Below, one piece after another: positions 34,596-46,765 of a stretch of 64,000 bases of DNA (the stretch's first letter is position 1; each line of letters opens with the position of its first letter). The notes under the pieces were generated by a model. It had not been told where the DNA came from. It was given only the letters and a program-made list of their open reading frames with translations, and did not search any database. A program made the translations under genes and the position numbers. The stretch is from Mya arenaria. Lineage: Eukaryota; Mollusca; Bivalvia; Myida; Myidae. The stretch spans positions 24,628,637 through 24,692,636 of the forward strand of contig NC_069127.1 of assembly GCF_026914265.1 (NCBI RefSeq). Reading direction: 5' to 3'.

Positions 34596-34896
34596 AAAGC
34601 AACGTACATTACCCAGGCTTTAATACGTGTCATGGCATTCTCCTTGTTGGACTAAGGAAAATAACAGACGGCTCTCTTGTTTTCCCCTTATTACAGCCAG
34701 TACTAGCCAAAATGGTAAGGTAATGTCAATTTGAGTAGGGTAAAAAGCTCTTTTTACAAAAAAGGAATGAAATACCCAAATGTTATGATTTTTTCTTGAT
34801 TCAACGTCGAATGGTAAATAGGGCAATATATACTTATTTTATAAGCATCAACTCAGATACCAAAGTAAGTACGTTAAGTTGCATGTATAGCATTCC

Positions 34897-35372
34897 GCCT
34901 AGCCCGAAGACCGCTCGGCTGGCGACTCCAGGTAGCCCCAGAGAAAGAAGTCGCACGGGTTGAGATCAGGACTGTATGCGGGCCAAGAAATTCCTCACTG
35001 TTTGACGCCTGGGTATTGCTGTCACCCTGTCGTCGAATGATTTGTGTAGAAAATATAATGCCTCATTAGATGTGTGTGCAGTAGCACCATCTTGCATGAG
35101 CCAGTTGTTCTGTTTATTTTGCGTTTGTTTTTGAAGTGCAGGGGAAATGGGTCTTAGAAGGGACAAATACTGTTTAGAATTCACTGTATCGTTAAACACG
35201 TATGGAACAATAATTCATTTGATGACATGGAACACCAAACTGTTACCTTTCCACTGTATTATTACTTCTCGGTGAAGCAATGCAGCGGTTCGTTGACCCA
35301 GAACGTCATATCCTGATTACATGCATGACCAGACAAAAGTGTGACTCGTCGCTAAACCATACATACAAATGC
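34897..35372 (-). pseudogene. Decayed mariner/Tc1-like transposase
   Basis: Read on the minus strand in more than one frame, the segments are VWFSDESHF (35372 side), WLMQDGATAHTSNEALYFL (about 35090) and the block WPAYSPDLNPCDFFLWGYLE (about 34985-34925). These are the three catalytic blocks of a mariner-type DDE transposase: D in SDESHF, D in QDGATAHT and the acidic position in SPDLNPCDFFLW. Frameshifts and stops separate the blocks and both ends are missing, so it is not functional. Inverted terminal repeats were not found. Confidence 0.8.
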
Positions 35373-35810
35373 ACGTGAACAGGTAAATATGTTTAAAAAA
35401 GAACGAGGCTAATACACAATAAGTTTTGGTCATTTCTAATACGACTGGAGCAATGAAATAGAACATACTTTATAATTTAGATATTTACCATGCAAAACTT
35501 GCTTTTATTTGAAATTGTTGTTAAATTGTTTGTCGCTTGTCAATGTATGGTACGTCGCAGTGCTAGAACATAAATGATAAAGTGCAGTGAACGTTTCCCC
35601 GTATAACCAAATTATATTGTCGTCGTCTCTTTCAGACTGTTAATGTTAAGTAACCTTGTGGATCAAAATACAGTATAAATAACCAAAATCCATTGGGTAT
35701 GTTTTTCATAGTGAAATTGTTCACTTATAATTATTATAAGTGTATATCATTAGAATGTTATATACCACCTGTATGTTAAACCCCTAATACGCATTAATAG
35801 TTAAAGTGAC

Positions 35811-36178
35811 ACTCTTATTCAAAATCAATTCATACACATGCATAACAAACATCAATTTTGACGGATAAACCTTTAACTACTTACTAAAAAATGCATTTAT
35901 CGAAAATATTAATTTCTGATAATAAGATTGTAACCGTGTATTTAATAGCAGAAAGCGCAAAAATATTAAATGATTGGTGAATGCTAAAAGATTTACTGTG
36001 GTCTACTATAGTCTCACAAGGTAGAAATATCGTGTTTTATGCTCATTTCTTTCAAATTAAACTCGGTGTCCTTCATAAGAACCATTGTTTTCGACATTTA
36101 TTCATCCTTTTTGAAATTTTAAAACAAAATTATTAATTGTGGTAAATCTTATATCTGGGAGAAAGAGTGCATCTTTAA
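35811..36178. mobile_element. Non-autonomous element with TTAA ends
   Basis: TTAAAGTGACACTCTTATTC at the left and GAGAAAGAGTGCATCTTTAA at the right are inverted repeats, and TTAA is present at both edges. The length is 368 bp. TTAA duplication is typical of piggyBac-like insertions, but TTAA may equally be part of the inverted repeat. Confidence 0.6.
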
Positions 36179-38400
36179 ATAACAATTTGTGTATTTGGGT
36201 TGAAGAGTGATAATAAAAAAAAGAAAACGCATGTATAAATATACATAAAGCTATGTAAATGTATAAACATATGTATATAAGTGTACGTGTTGAATATATA
36301 TAACCATTCAATGTGTAACATTCTTTAATTCAAAGTGTGAAGGAAACACTCCTATCTTTGAGGTTTTTGTTCCATCTTTTTTCAAAGCAACTGCAAACAG
36401 AAGACACAATAGAACTGGCCAATAAAAATTGCATGCAAAGGCAAAGTTCTTGATTATTTGTCAAAAAAGCTTTTTGGTTCTTACCTGACACAAGGTAATG
36501 TTTTTTTCCGTTACGCATTTTAGGAACATCAAACACGAATAACCTCCCTTTTCTACAAAACTGCCTTTAAACGTTAAAGAGGTAATTATAGGAAAATGCA
36601 TAAAATTGCCGGTTTTAAATAATGAAAAGTAACTGTTCTGTTAACTAACTATTTATTTTTTGTATACACATGTATTGGAAATTTTAAGTTAACTTAAGTT
36701 GAGCAATTATTAAAGTATTTTAAGGGACATTAATAGTTGAAAAATTGATCAACATGACCAGTTAGTGAACGAGTTAGGCACAAAAATAGACATTAAGGGA
36801 ACTTTTATTATTATTTGAACATGTTAATGTTCCTTTTTAACGCGAAACAGCTCCTAACTTTACATCACATGTCTTATAAATATGTTAAAGTAAATTATAT
36901 TTTAATTTCACAAAAAGTTATCAATTATTTTCAAAATACATGTAAACATGAATATACACAGACAATGAGAATGACCATCGGACATATCTGGAAACTTATG
37001 TTTTGGTCGGTCACAATGTGCGGTGAAAAAAGACAAGTCATTTTGTTTTCAGAAAATTTACTTTCAGTTTCTATTTTAAATGTTCAGTGTTTATTTTTTA
37101 ACTATTAAATCATTAATATTATTCAGTGTGTTAGTCCGTGAATCACTATTTATTAACCACGTTTTGGAAATGTTGTCATGAAAGTCGAAAATACACGTAA
37201 GACTCCGATTTCATTTGTACCTTTATACTTATTAATAGACAGGGTATTATGGAAATGTTTGGAAATAACAAAATTCAGTAAATATTTTTGGGGAGATGGT
37301 TCTGGGAAATCTTGTTAATTTAAATATGATGATGTAATACCATGTTGACACTCTTTCCGCTCTGTTAAACCTAGTCAATAACAAGAACTTTGCTTCCACT
37401 TTTGCATGTTAAACTGAAGATTTAGACAAATTAATTATTGTCAACACGAATTGTATAAGGAACAGCCGTATATTATACCCCCTTAAATGATCTCAACTCA
37501 ACAAGTTAAGTACATTTATTTCAAACACATGGTATAATGGGTTGAACAACACAGCTGTCACCACAACAGTTTGTGCTATTGGTTGTAAGCCTGCGGCCGT
37601 AGATATAGAGTTTTTTCCTATAATCAATGATTTACGGTGTCCTATTTGTTATATTTTATATCCTTATCTTTAATGTCAAGATTAATTAAAAGATTAAGAT
37701 CTAACTGCTTCAGGGTTGTACGATCTTGAGGAGGACTTAAATAAAGAGACTTTTGGAAAGGCAAGGGAGGAAAAAATGATGACTAAAAGGAAAAAGAAGA
37801 AAAAAATCAAAATATTTATTTTTTTGTCTTTATGTTTAGCTCCCATTTATTTATTTATTTATAACAGTAGGACACCAACCAAGAACATCTAAATAATTAT
37901 GTAATAGTGGGGAATCACAACTTATTTGAATTTACTATCAAGATTTAGTTTGATGTTACTGAATACGGTTTGAAACATTGCAACAGGTTAAAATTTGTTG
38001 TGACAGGTATAATTATAGTTTTCACCTGTCGCAATGTCCTGTAAAGAAAAAAAGTTTAAAATAGCTAGTGACGTTTTGGGGAATTTTCCACAGAAAACAA
38101 TGCAAGAAGGCATTCAACCTGGCGGTGATCTTTGAACCTTTGTTTGACCCCAGTAACTTTCAATGTTTATAATTAATCAAAATAAAATGCCATTCACCTC
38201 ATGCAAAATGTAATGTTTATCAAATATTTTCTCAGAGCGGATTAGAAAAACAATAACAGCAATTTACTGTAGCCATTAAAATAGATTAACAGCTACCTTA
38301 ATTACCATTATTTAACAGGTAAACACTTCACAACGCAGCGTAAAGCATTGACTTGATGCGGACTAAATTATAGAAATTAACACTGTGTGTGCTATGCTTA
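36179..38400. other. Intergenic space, no gene recognised
   Basis: AT-rich sequence between the two UCP genes with only short ORFs of random appearance. No clear repeat structure or conserved motif is seen. Confidence 0.5.
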
Positions 38401-38404
38401 TAGA

Positions 38405-38460
38405 TAAACAAGAGGGCCATGATGGCCCTAAATCGCTTACCTGAGTAAAAGAGTTTAACC
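38405..38460 (+). mobile_element. End of a bivalve repeat, 'GAGGGCCATGATGGCCC' type
   Basis: AGAGGGCCATGATGGCCCTA followed by TCGCTTACCTGAG is a common left terminus of a bivalve dispersed repeat. The matching right terminus TTTGTGCTCAGGTGAGCTAA is at 40549-40566. Both may belong to one interrupted element. Confidence 0.5.
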
Positions 38461-38879
38461 TTTTGTAATCAATATAGCTTGATATTTGTTCTCAAAGAAT
38501 ATTGAAAAACATACTGGTCAAACATGCAGGGCTTTTTCTGCCCATTTTGGGAAAAAGACCCTAGACATTTTGGGAAATTATGCGTCGTGAAAATGCGGAA
38601 ATTGGGAAATTTTACAGTGAAAAGAAAAAGCTGTCTAGTCTCCTGTGAATTAGGAAATGATTTAATATTAGTTAATTTTCCCTATAAAGGACCCACAATG
38701 GCTGAAATATCAATCCTTGGGGTGTAAATATCTATTGCAATAAATCATGACAGATAATATTTCATATCTCTGAATGTGATAAAAATCAATGATTTCCGAG
38801 TTCAATTACCAAAAAAACTTCACATCACATAATTTATTAGGATGTTGAAAATGAACCAGTACAGGTAAAAAGAATTTCT

Positions 38880-38913
38880 AAAAAAAAAAAAAAAAAAAAA
38901 ATTTTTTTTTTTG
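38880..38913. repeat. Poly-A/poly-T palindrome
   Basis: A run of about 22 A residues is directly followed by about 12 T residues, an assembly-difficult homopolymer palindrome. Confidence 0.8.
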
Positions 38914-39014
38914 GATTGGGATTTTTTTCTTAAGATTGGGAAAAATATCTTATATTTTGCTTTGGGAACGGGTCCGATAGTCGGACCCGTGGGTACTATA
39001 GAAAAAGCCCTGAC

Positions 39015-39445
39015 ATGTTGCCTGGATAATCACTGAAAGGACTTGTCACAGGTGCCTGCACACTGACAGGACTTGTAACAGTTTCCTGCACACTGACAGG
39101 ACTTGGTGATTGACTGCACACTGACAGGACTTTGTTTAGTTGCCTGCACACTGACAGGACTTGATGATTGACTGCACACTGACAGAATTTGATTCTCATA
39201 TCTGGACACTGTCTGGACTTTGTTCAGTTGCCTGCACACTGACAGAACTTGATAATTGACTGCACACTGACAGAACTTGATAATTGACTGCACACTGACA
39301 GAACTTGATAATTGACTGCACTCTGACAGCACTTGATACAGATACCTGCACACTGACAGGACTTTTTTCAGTTGCCTGCACACTGACAGGACTTCGTTCA
39401 ATTGCCTGCACACTGACAAAACTATGTTAAATTGCTTGCACACTA
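39015..39445 (-). repeat. 29-30-bp minisatellite, about 14 units
   Basis: The core TGCACACTGACAGGACTTG repeats about every 29-30 bp, alternating with GATGATTGAC-, TTTAGTTGCC- and similar linkers. Because most units are near 30 bp, an ORF (39030-39500, minus) stays open with a repeated LSVCRQ phrase. No protein family fits and the unit length wavers, so it is treated as non-coding. Confidence 0.85.
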
Positions 39446-40159
39446 AAATAACTTTAAGTATAGACACACACACACACACAACAAACAGTGCACCATCCAA
39501 TAAAATTAATAAACTGCCTTAAGTTCTTGAAATTAAATCTCCGTACACATTCTGCACCTTTAACTAATATTATCTCTTCTTCCATCTAGGACAACATCTC
39601 CATCCTACAATTATTTAGAATCAAATTCTTCTTTATAAAAGGCTTATTCACTATCCAAACAAAAGATAAGATTGTAGCTTACATTTAGATTGTAGAATAA
39701 TCTACATGAAGTTTACAATAAACATGAAGTTCAATGGAAAAGTCTGATTATTAAATTTATCATAAAGTAAAATGAAATTTCTTCTAAAGAGTAAAGTGTA
39801 TAATAATTATTTGAATTTATGAACCTTAAAAAAAAGAACAATAATTACCTTAGAAGTGACTATGTTGAAGTCTTAATAAAATTTAAAATCTATTCCCTTG
39901 TTACTAAAAAAGGAAAGTACCGGTAGTGCAATCTCCAACAAAAAGGGAGACCATATAGCAAGACTTGCTGCCCTTGCTTCAAGAGTAAACTTTACATAAC
40001 TATCAGATTTTAACAAAATGTATTTATAATGAACTTGTAACCCACGGGGTGAGGCCAATTTTTTTCCAGGGGCATAATTTGAATAAACATAATAGATAAC
40101 CAATAGACAATATTACACACCAAAATTTTAAGCATTAGGCCTTATAGTATTTGCCAAAA

Positions 40160-40568
40160 AAAGTTTTGTAGTTTTTCCTTTAGGTTGCCATGGCAACCAG
40201 AGTTCTGCATGGAATTAATTTCTTTGAGCAATTTTGAAAAGGCACCAACCATGGATCATTCCTATGAAGTTTCATTAAAAATTGTCCAAGCGGTTTAGGA
40301 GAAGATGATGATTATAACCATTTGTTGACGCTTTTCCTTAAGGTTACCATGGCAACAAGAGTTCTGCATGGAATTCATTTTTTTGATCAATTTTGAAAAA
40401 GCACCAACCAAGGATCATTCCTATGGAGTTTCATTAAAATTGTCCAAATGGTTTTGGAGAAGATGATGATTACAACCAATTGTTGACGCCGAACAACTAC
40501 GACAGACGCAGGACATAGACCGATCACAATAGCTCACCTTGTGGCACTTTGTGCTCAGGTGAGCTAAA
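40160..40568 (+). repeat. Duplicated ~165-bp unit plus right end of bivalve repeat
   Basis: GAGTTCTGCATGGAATT...AAGGCACCAACCATGGATCA and a following stretch recur as two imperfect units (about 40165-40330 and 40331-40490). The second runs into GACGCAGGACATAGACC and AGCTCACCTTGTGGCACTTT, then GTGCTCAGGTGAGC. This end-piece is characteristic of a very common bivalve repeat family. Confidence 0.65.
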
Positions 40569-40861
40569 AAGATAATGTTCACAGTGAGGAAAAATCTCGG
40601 GGCATAGCAAAATCTGCAAAAAAATGAATGGTTGATAGTGTACTGTGTTCTGCCCTCAGGGAGACCAGAATGGACACCCATCTGCCTTAATATGATTAGA
40701 TGCTCAAGACTGTCAAACATACATGTATCTCTTGTCTTATCAAAACTTAATACAATATAATTGTGAATACATACAAACTTAACATATTTAGCAGTTGATT
40801 CCTAATACTGCTTTAATGATAAACAATAACCTAACATTTTCTGTCAAATTATAATGTTCAT

Positions 40862-41603
40862 CAGTGTTATACAATGAGCCCATTTCTTCCTTAGCAAACC
40901 GTCCCTTTTCTGCAGTACCCTGGTCTTTTTTAAGATTTGGTTAAAGGCCCTTGTTAATGCACCAGTCAATTGTAACCACAGCCCCCCCAGGTCCGGGGGT
41001 ATACCGGGGATAGCTGGGGAAATGGGCCGTATTTTTAACTTTCAGGTGGCCCTGCAGTGCCGGGTGAATGCGGTTGTTTTGTCTTCGCGCCAAATATAGC
41101 AGGGAATGGGCCTTACCTAGAGTCCCTGGGGTGCGTGGGCATTTGGTGGGGGTTTCACCAGCAGTTCATCCCCTTTTGCCCGGGCTTGGCTGGACCGAAA
41201 GTCAAAGTCCCCGCTATTCCCGGACGGGGGGGGGGGGGGCTGTGGTTACAATTGACTGGTGCATAACACTTAGGGTTGTAGCTTAAAGTTATAGGTGGGT
41301 GTTGCACCCTGTCCTTTTTTGCTAGCATCCCTCTCCTCTCCTAGAGACCAGCATGTGAACCATATTGCCATCTTAGAATTGAATGCTTTTGATAATCAAA
41401 TAGTTCTGTTTTGTTTCAAAGCTCATTATATGATTGTACATTGGGAACTTGAAACTGCTTTTATTAAACAGATTTCTAACAGTTTTGGTCAAATTTATAA
41501 TATCTTATAAGATCTTTACAGCCAAATGCAAATTGCCCTTTTCACTTTTAGCACCCTGTGTCTTTTCTGCAGCCTTTCCTTAAAAGCCTGGCTAAAACCC
41601 TAG
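40862..41603. mobile_element. Possible CAGTG-type element hosting a nested MITE
   Basis: The left part, GTCCCTTTTCTGCAGTACCC at about 40900, and the right part, CACCCTGTGTCTTTTCTGCAGCC then AAGCCTGGCTAAAACCCTAG, resemble the two ends of the element at 5424-5813 in inverted order. A sharp, younger MITE lies between them. The outer limits are uncertain. Confidence 0.4.
40957..41264. mobile_element. MITE with perfect ~31-bp terminal inverted repeats
   Basis: ATGCACCAGTCAATTGTAAC and GTTACAATTGACTGGTGCAT close the element, with the identity running inward through CACAGCCCCCCC. The 308-bp interior is GC-rich, unlike its surroundings. The perfect ends suggest a recent insertion. No ORF of significance. 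Confidence 0.85.
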
Positions 41604-41624
41604 TGTATTTTTATTTATTTTTAG

Positions 41625-41706
41625 TCCTGGGTATTTCAACCAACAATGAAAAGGTGACACTGGCTTAATCTACTCGGACGAAGGAATTTACTAACGACAA
41701 GCAGAG
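41625..41706 (+). promoter_or_regulatory. Probable 5' UTR exon segment of second UCP gene
   Basis: TTTATTTATTTTTAG ends at 41624 and could be an acceptor for a 5' UTR segment preceding the ATG at 41707. An equivalent candidate precedes paralogue A. Confidence 0.35.
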
Positions 41707-44351
41707 ATGCCTGCATCATGCCAGCCATATCGGCTGGTCAATCCAGATGACCATCAACTGGCCATTAAATTGACCAGTGCCGGCCTGGGGGCATGCAGTG
41801 CTGACCTGATCACCTATCCACTGGACATGGCTAAAGTCCGCCTGCAGGTTTGTTTACAAGACTTTGTACTTTTTTCAAAATACCAGTAAGAAGTCAGAAT
41901 GGCAAAAACATTTTTGAAATGAAATGTGTTGTTTTAACATACAAAAATAGTTTTGTTATATAACTGATGGTTTGGTATTTGTTAATAGCTCATGATGTTT
42001 ATAAAGATGTATCACATTGTAAGTCAATAAAGGACAGTAAATGCATTTATGTTTTATCACACAAAAGAAATGAAGTAATTGAAATAAAACAACAAGGAGT
42101 CTCAGTCGATGTTTATTTTTTAATGTTTATATTTTCAAAGGTCAGCAATTCAGTTGGGCCGCGTTTATTTCCGGAGGTGATGGAAATGCTGATCAACGGT
42201 GACTATGTCCGCCGATCCACTTTGTTTACACCATCGCTTGGCATGATGGGAACGTTAAACCTGATCAGTAGAAGGGAAGGTATCCAGGGAATATACGCTG
42301 GGCTTACAGCAGGACTCCAGAGACAGCTCTGCTTTTCTTCAATCAGGATTGGGTTTTACGATGATGTGAAACTCAGATACCAGAAGCTTTTTGGTCAAGG
42401 TGTGGAAATTTGTATCATTTTGAATGTAATTCCTTTAGCTGTGTGTAATTGTATAACATATTTATTTATTTTTAAATGTTAAAGAGGCGGCAGTTGTTAG
42501 TAATCCATATTTGTTTTGCATTACCAAAGACCTTGAGGAGAAACCAAATGTCCTGATTCGTATCCTGTCCGGTATGACTACGGGGTCCATATCTGTTACC
42601 GTTGCCCAGCCAACAGAGGTGGTGAAGATACGTATGCAGGTGGTCGGGGCGGGGATGGGGAGCATGCCTGGCGGGACAATGAGGGCTTACTTGGACATCG
42701 CCCGAAAGGACGGCTTCAGGGGTCTTTGGAGAGGTGAGTTAATGTATGAAGAGACAAGACATATTATTACTTTATTTCTAAAGATAGCAATGCACATGTA
42801 CTGTTAAATGCCAGCATGTTACATGTTTATTTTGATGCTCACTCACTTGGGTCATGCATATGTAAAACATGATTTAAAAGATCTCGATAAGTAAATTTAA
42901 GGATTGATTCTCATTTTTCGGCAGTTTTGCAAATCTCCATAAAGCAGTAGCAAGCTTTTTGAATATGCATAATGTTGGCCAGGCATTAATACTGCATACA
43001 CTAACGAAAAATTAGAATCAATTTAATTAAAGGGATTGTGTTATTAACTTATTAATATTTTGCCCCCACCAACTGTTCAGACAGCTTGATAAATATAGTA
43101 TTTCTTTGTAGCAATAGAAATATATCAACCTCATTTTAATTATTATTGCCATTAAGACAGATATTTACTCTGTGTTATATGTTTATGCTTTATGGAATGG
43201 GGGTATGTATAATTGTGCACACAATAGAGAATTCTGAACGTGATGTTTCCATTTGCAGGGTATGTACCAAATGTCATTCGAAACACAATCACCGGAGTAT
43301 GTGAACTAGTCACCTATGACCTCATTAAAGAAAAGATACTAAGCATGAACTTGATGACTGATAGCTTTCCGTGTCATGTAGTCAGTGGGTTCAGCGCAGG
43401 CTTTGTGGCGACGGTGGTAGCCTCTCCCGTTGACGTTGTGAAGACGCGCTACATCAGCAACCCGGGCCAATACACTAATGTGCTGCAGTGTGCCAGGCTG
43501 CTTGTCAAGGAGTGTGGGCTTGGATCTCTATATAAAGGGTAGAGCTTAGCTTATCTGTTTTTCAAAGATTAAAGTCAAGTTATTGTCATAGCCATGGTGT
43601 TGTCAGCATCAGCAGTTACGTCAAAAAACTCAAAAACAATTCACAATATTCCCATGAAACCTTGTACACATGTTACACACATGTGACAATACAAAGATGT
43701 AGCAATTTTTCCTGATTCAGACTAGCGTTGGCATCCACATGCAGTTCTCTTGCTGCTTGATGCTGTTATACAGTCTAATGTCTTCAACTGCAATGGAGTT
43801 TGCAATGTACAAATACAGCCTGTTTGGCTGTCATTAATTTTCCAATCTTTATCTGTAGTGAAAAAAAATTGATTCTGTATCTTGAAGTTTAAACTACATT
43901 TATATTACAGTGATTGCGATGTAAGTTATATTCATATAAATGTAAGATATAATTCAGTTTCACTCACAGACTGTGGTTTTACTTTCTCGTTTACATGTTT
44001 ATGTAAAAATGCTGCTATAATTCAATTCTGTTAGAAAAAACTTTGTAAACTAGATTTTTTTTATATATACGAGTATATATATATATATTTATGGGGGATT
44101 TTAGTCCCCCATATGGAGAATGGGGAATGGATCCAATTTCCTGGGGATTTTTTTTCATGGCATGTATGCCTCTTGTCTTTTCAACAAGAAACTGATAATA
44201 TGATTTTCCAGCTGGAAAGAATTATACATATATGATGACGTTACTTTACAGATTCTTGCCATCATTTCTTCGGTTTGGTTCCTGGAACATTCTGACGTTC
44301 GTGTGCTATGAACAGCTCCTGAGATTTTTTTCGGGTAAACAGAGGCAGTGA
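41707..44351 (+). CDS. Mitochondrial uncoupling protein (UCP1-3 type SLC25 carrier), paralogue B
   Basis: Exons 41707-41847, 42141-42399, 42530-42733, 43259-43538 and 44252-44351 (stop TGA) splice in frame to 327 residues. The carrier signatures PLDMAK, PTEVVK and PVDVVK close helices 1, 3 and 5. Family blocks include [54 protein letters not shown] and [18 protein letters not shown]. Exon 2 has the same length (259 nt) as in paralogue A and all intron phases match, so the two are tandem duplicates. The N-terminus ([18 protein letters not shown]) and the tail ([11 protein letters not shown]) differ from A. It acts in the inner mitochondrial membrane; proton leak or anion exchange is the family role, and the actual substrate is not shown by sequence. 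Confidence 0.93.
44060..44170. repeat. Short 'GGGGATTTT' repeat fragment in UCP-B intron 4
   Basis: GGGGGATTTTAGTCCCCC is followed by CCTGGGGATTTTTTTTCATGGCATGTATG. Both phrases recur in the element at 48348-48708, so this is a related fragment. It ends about 80 bp before exon 5. Confidence 0.45.
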
Positions 44352-44939
44352 AAAGATAGTGATATTGATTAGAAAGTGCATACTTAGTGTTCCAGTATAT
44401 GAGTCGTGACCCATGATTTTGGGCCTTTGGACATGATTCTTGCAATTGGAATAGTCAGTGGTTGTTAAATATATCATTTATAATTACAATGCTTGCAATT
44501 TTGTAAATCTTTTGCCTTTTTTCAAAATATAAGCTTCAAATTTTTAGTAAAGAGAATTTCAAGATGTGTTGAAATATAAAATATAGCAAGAAAAGCAATT
44601 TGCATGTCAAAAGGCCTTAAATTATGTGTTATGTCTCATCATTTTTAGATTGAAATGTAGTAGGAGAAGCGTTCAGTATTGTATACACATACTGTAGTCA
44701 TTGTTTTCAGGAAACAGTATTGATCAAATGTGATTGTCTAAGAGATTATCTTATATTATCAAAAGTCCTATATTACTGTATCCAGTGAACAAATATGCTC
44801 ATCATTTTATAGGACAGTTGGTAATAGCATTAAACTTCTATGCCTGGGTGATAGTCATAAAACTTCTTAAGTCTTTTCCTATTTTAAGTCATTTTCCTTA
44901 GTCAAGTATCTCAAAGTCACTGATCATATATTACTGATA

Positions 44940-45150
44940 TATCTTAAAGATATAATAGTTTAAAAATATCTGAAATACTTCATCGACATTAATCTCATTG
45001 AATATCCGTACTTTTAATCTTTCCTTTTGATTTGACTTAAGTTAAGTATGATGTATCTTAAAGATATAATAGTTTAAAAATATCTGAAATACTTCATCGA
45101 CATTAATCTCATTGAATATCCGTACTTTTAATCTTTCCTTTTGATTTGAC
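44940..45150. repeat. Recent tandem duplication, 114-bp offset
   Basis: The sequence starting ATCTTAAAGATATAATAGTT is repeated without visible change for about 97 bp at 44941 and 45055, with a short linker between. The identity suggests a recent duplication. Confidence 0.9.
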
Positions 45151-45409
45151 TTTGAAAAATTTAAGAAATCGACTCAAGTTAAGAAATGACTTGAGGTAGA
45201 CTAAGATATTGTATGAATACCGGCCCTGGTGACCCTATGTAAATTAAGTATCATTTAAAGGGGTTCTAACTTAAAGGGCCTGTGTCACAGATTGGCACCA
45301 AAAAAAGTTTTTTTCTGTAACGAATCTCAGGACAATTATCTAATAGAATGTGTTACGCTTTAATATCATAATTGTAAAAAAAGTACCAAAATATAAAAAA
45401 AAAATTGTG

Positions 45410-45481
45410 TCGGAGACCGGGTTCGAACCCGCGTTGCCAAATTTGAAGTCCAGCGTCTTACTCACTGAGCTACAAAGACTT
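45410..45481 (-). repeat. tRNA-like sequence (tRNA-derived repeat or tRNA pseudogene)
   Basis: The minus strand has an A box TAGCTCAGTGAG (45472-45461) and a perfect B box GGTTCGAACCC (45430-45420). The loop CTTCAAA between them gives a formal TCA anticodon. The anticodon stem pairs mostly through G-T pairs and the acceptor stem does not pair well, so a working tRNA gene is unlikely. An A-rich tract follows on the plus side, as in a SINE tail. Confidence 0.6.
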
Positions 45482-46555
45482 ATTCTAACTGGGTGACATA
45501 ATAAAGCTATACACCTACCTCAGTAATATCACGTGATAACACCGACTAGCCAAGCATGCATAAGGAATGAATTCTACCTGGTAGACATACCCAGTAATCT
45601 TTTTTAATGGAAAAATACGAAATAACTGCTAAACTTAAATAAATTGTAAACTATGTGGTACCTCAGTTAGTAAGTTTCAATGCATTGTACACATCGATAC
45701 CAAGTTTATGTCAGTTTCGACAATTTTTTTTTTTCGCTATTTTATCAAAAACAGTAAGTAGTACCTTGAAATGAATATCAAGGACTTTGGGAACAATTTC
45801 AAAAGGGGTCTAACTTGTAAAGTCTAAGTCCCTTAACACTGCTTTGGGCATGAATCCGTCATACTCAAGCAGGCCCCTGGCTATTTTTTTAGGATTGACA
45901 GTAACGAGCTGTTAGAATCTCTGGGTTTTGCAAAACAAATACTAATTAACAAAACTATTAACAGGAAAAAACATTATTAAAAAAATTACTGCAGTTGGTA
46001 CATGTATTTATGTTATGTTCATCTGAAATTGGACGTGAAAATGACCTATTTTACAATCTTCAAAGCCAAAAAAAGCGTTCCTACTCATAAACCCCTTTCA
46101 AATGATTCCAAAATAATACAAGGTCACCAGACATACACAATTCACATACGTGGACATTCACTATAGCCTTAACCTGCCATTGGACTGTTTACATTGTTCA
46201 AAGAATTGATATTATGGTCTTCATTAAAGCTGCTTTTATTCACTGCAATGCAAACCAATAAGACCATGTTGTTTCATAAATAGATTTATTTTTTTGACAA
46301 ACGATCAATTTTGAGATTCCACTTTTAGTGCCAATAATGATTTCATGACACATTTCGTAACTTATTAAGTTATAGATAATATATATTGCCTCGGGTAGTT
46401 TGTGTGTATGAGCTGTACCGTATTTAACTGGAAAATTGCCATATCATTTGATAGAATAGCGCTCTCTTTAAATTAAGTTTTTGTATGAAAGATTTACATG
46501 CACAAGGGTTGTCACAAAAATTCATGAACAGTGTTTAAAACTGACTTGAATCTAA
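45482..46555. other. Intergenic space, no gene recognised
   Basis: AT-rich sequence downstream of UCP-B with short random ORFs only. Confidence 0.5.
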
Positions 46556-46559
46556 TCTG

Positions 46560-46765
46560 TTTGATATATATTTTGGATGTGATCTGACATATAAGATTTG
46601 GATGAGATGTGACATATATATTTTGAATGTGACATATGTATTTCGGATGTGACATATATGTTTTGGATGAGATTGGACATATAAAATTTGGATGAGATTG
46701 GACATATAAAACTTGGATGAGATTGGACATATAAAATTTGGATGCGATCAGATGTGACTTATCGA
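46560..46765. repeat. Degenerate ~22-27-bp tandem repeat
   Basis: Phrases such as TTTGGATGAGATTGGACATA and GGATGTGACATATATTTTG recur about nine times with unequal spacing. Confidence 0.7.

Noticed and set aside
36815-37108. 97-codon ORF
   Set aside because: AT-rich, biased toward N/I/F/K as expected by chance; no motif.
39030-39500. Cysteine-rich 156-codon minus ORF
   Set aside because: Encoded by a minisatellite with variable unit length; no signal peptide or family features.
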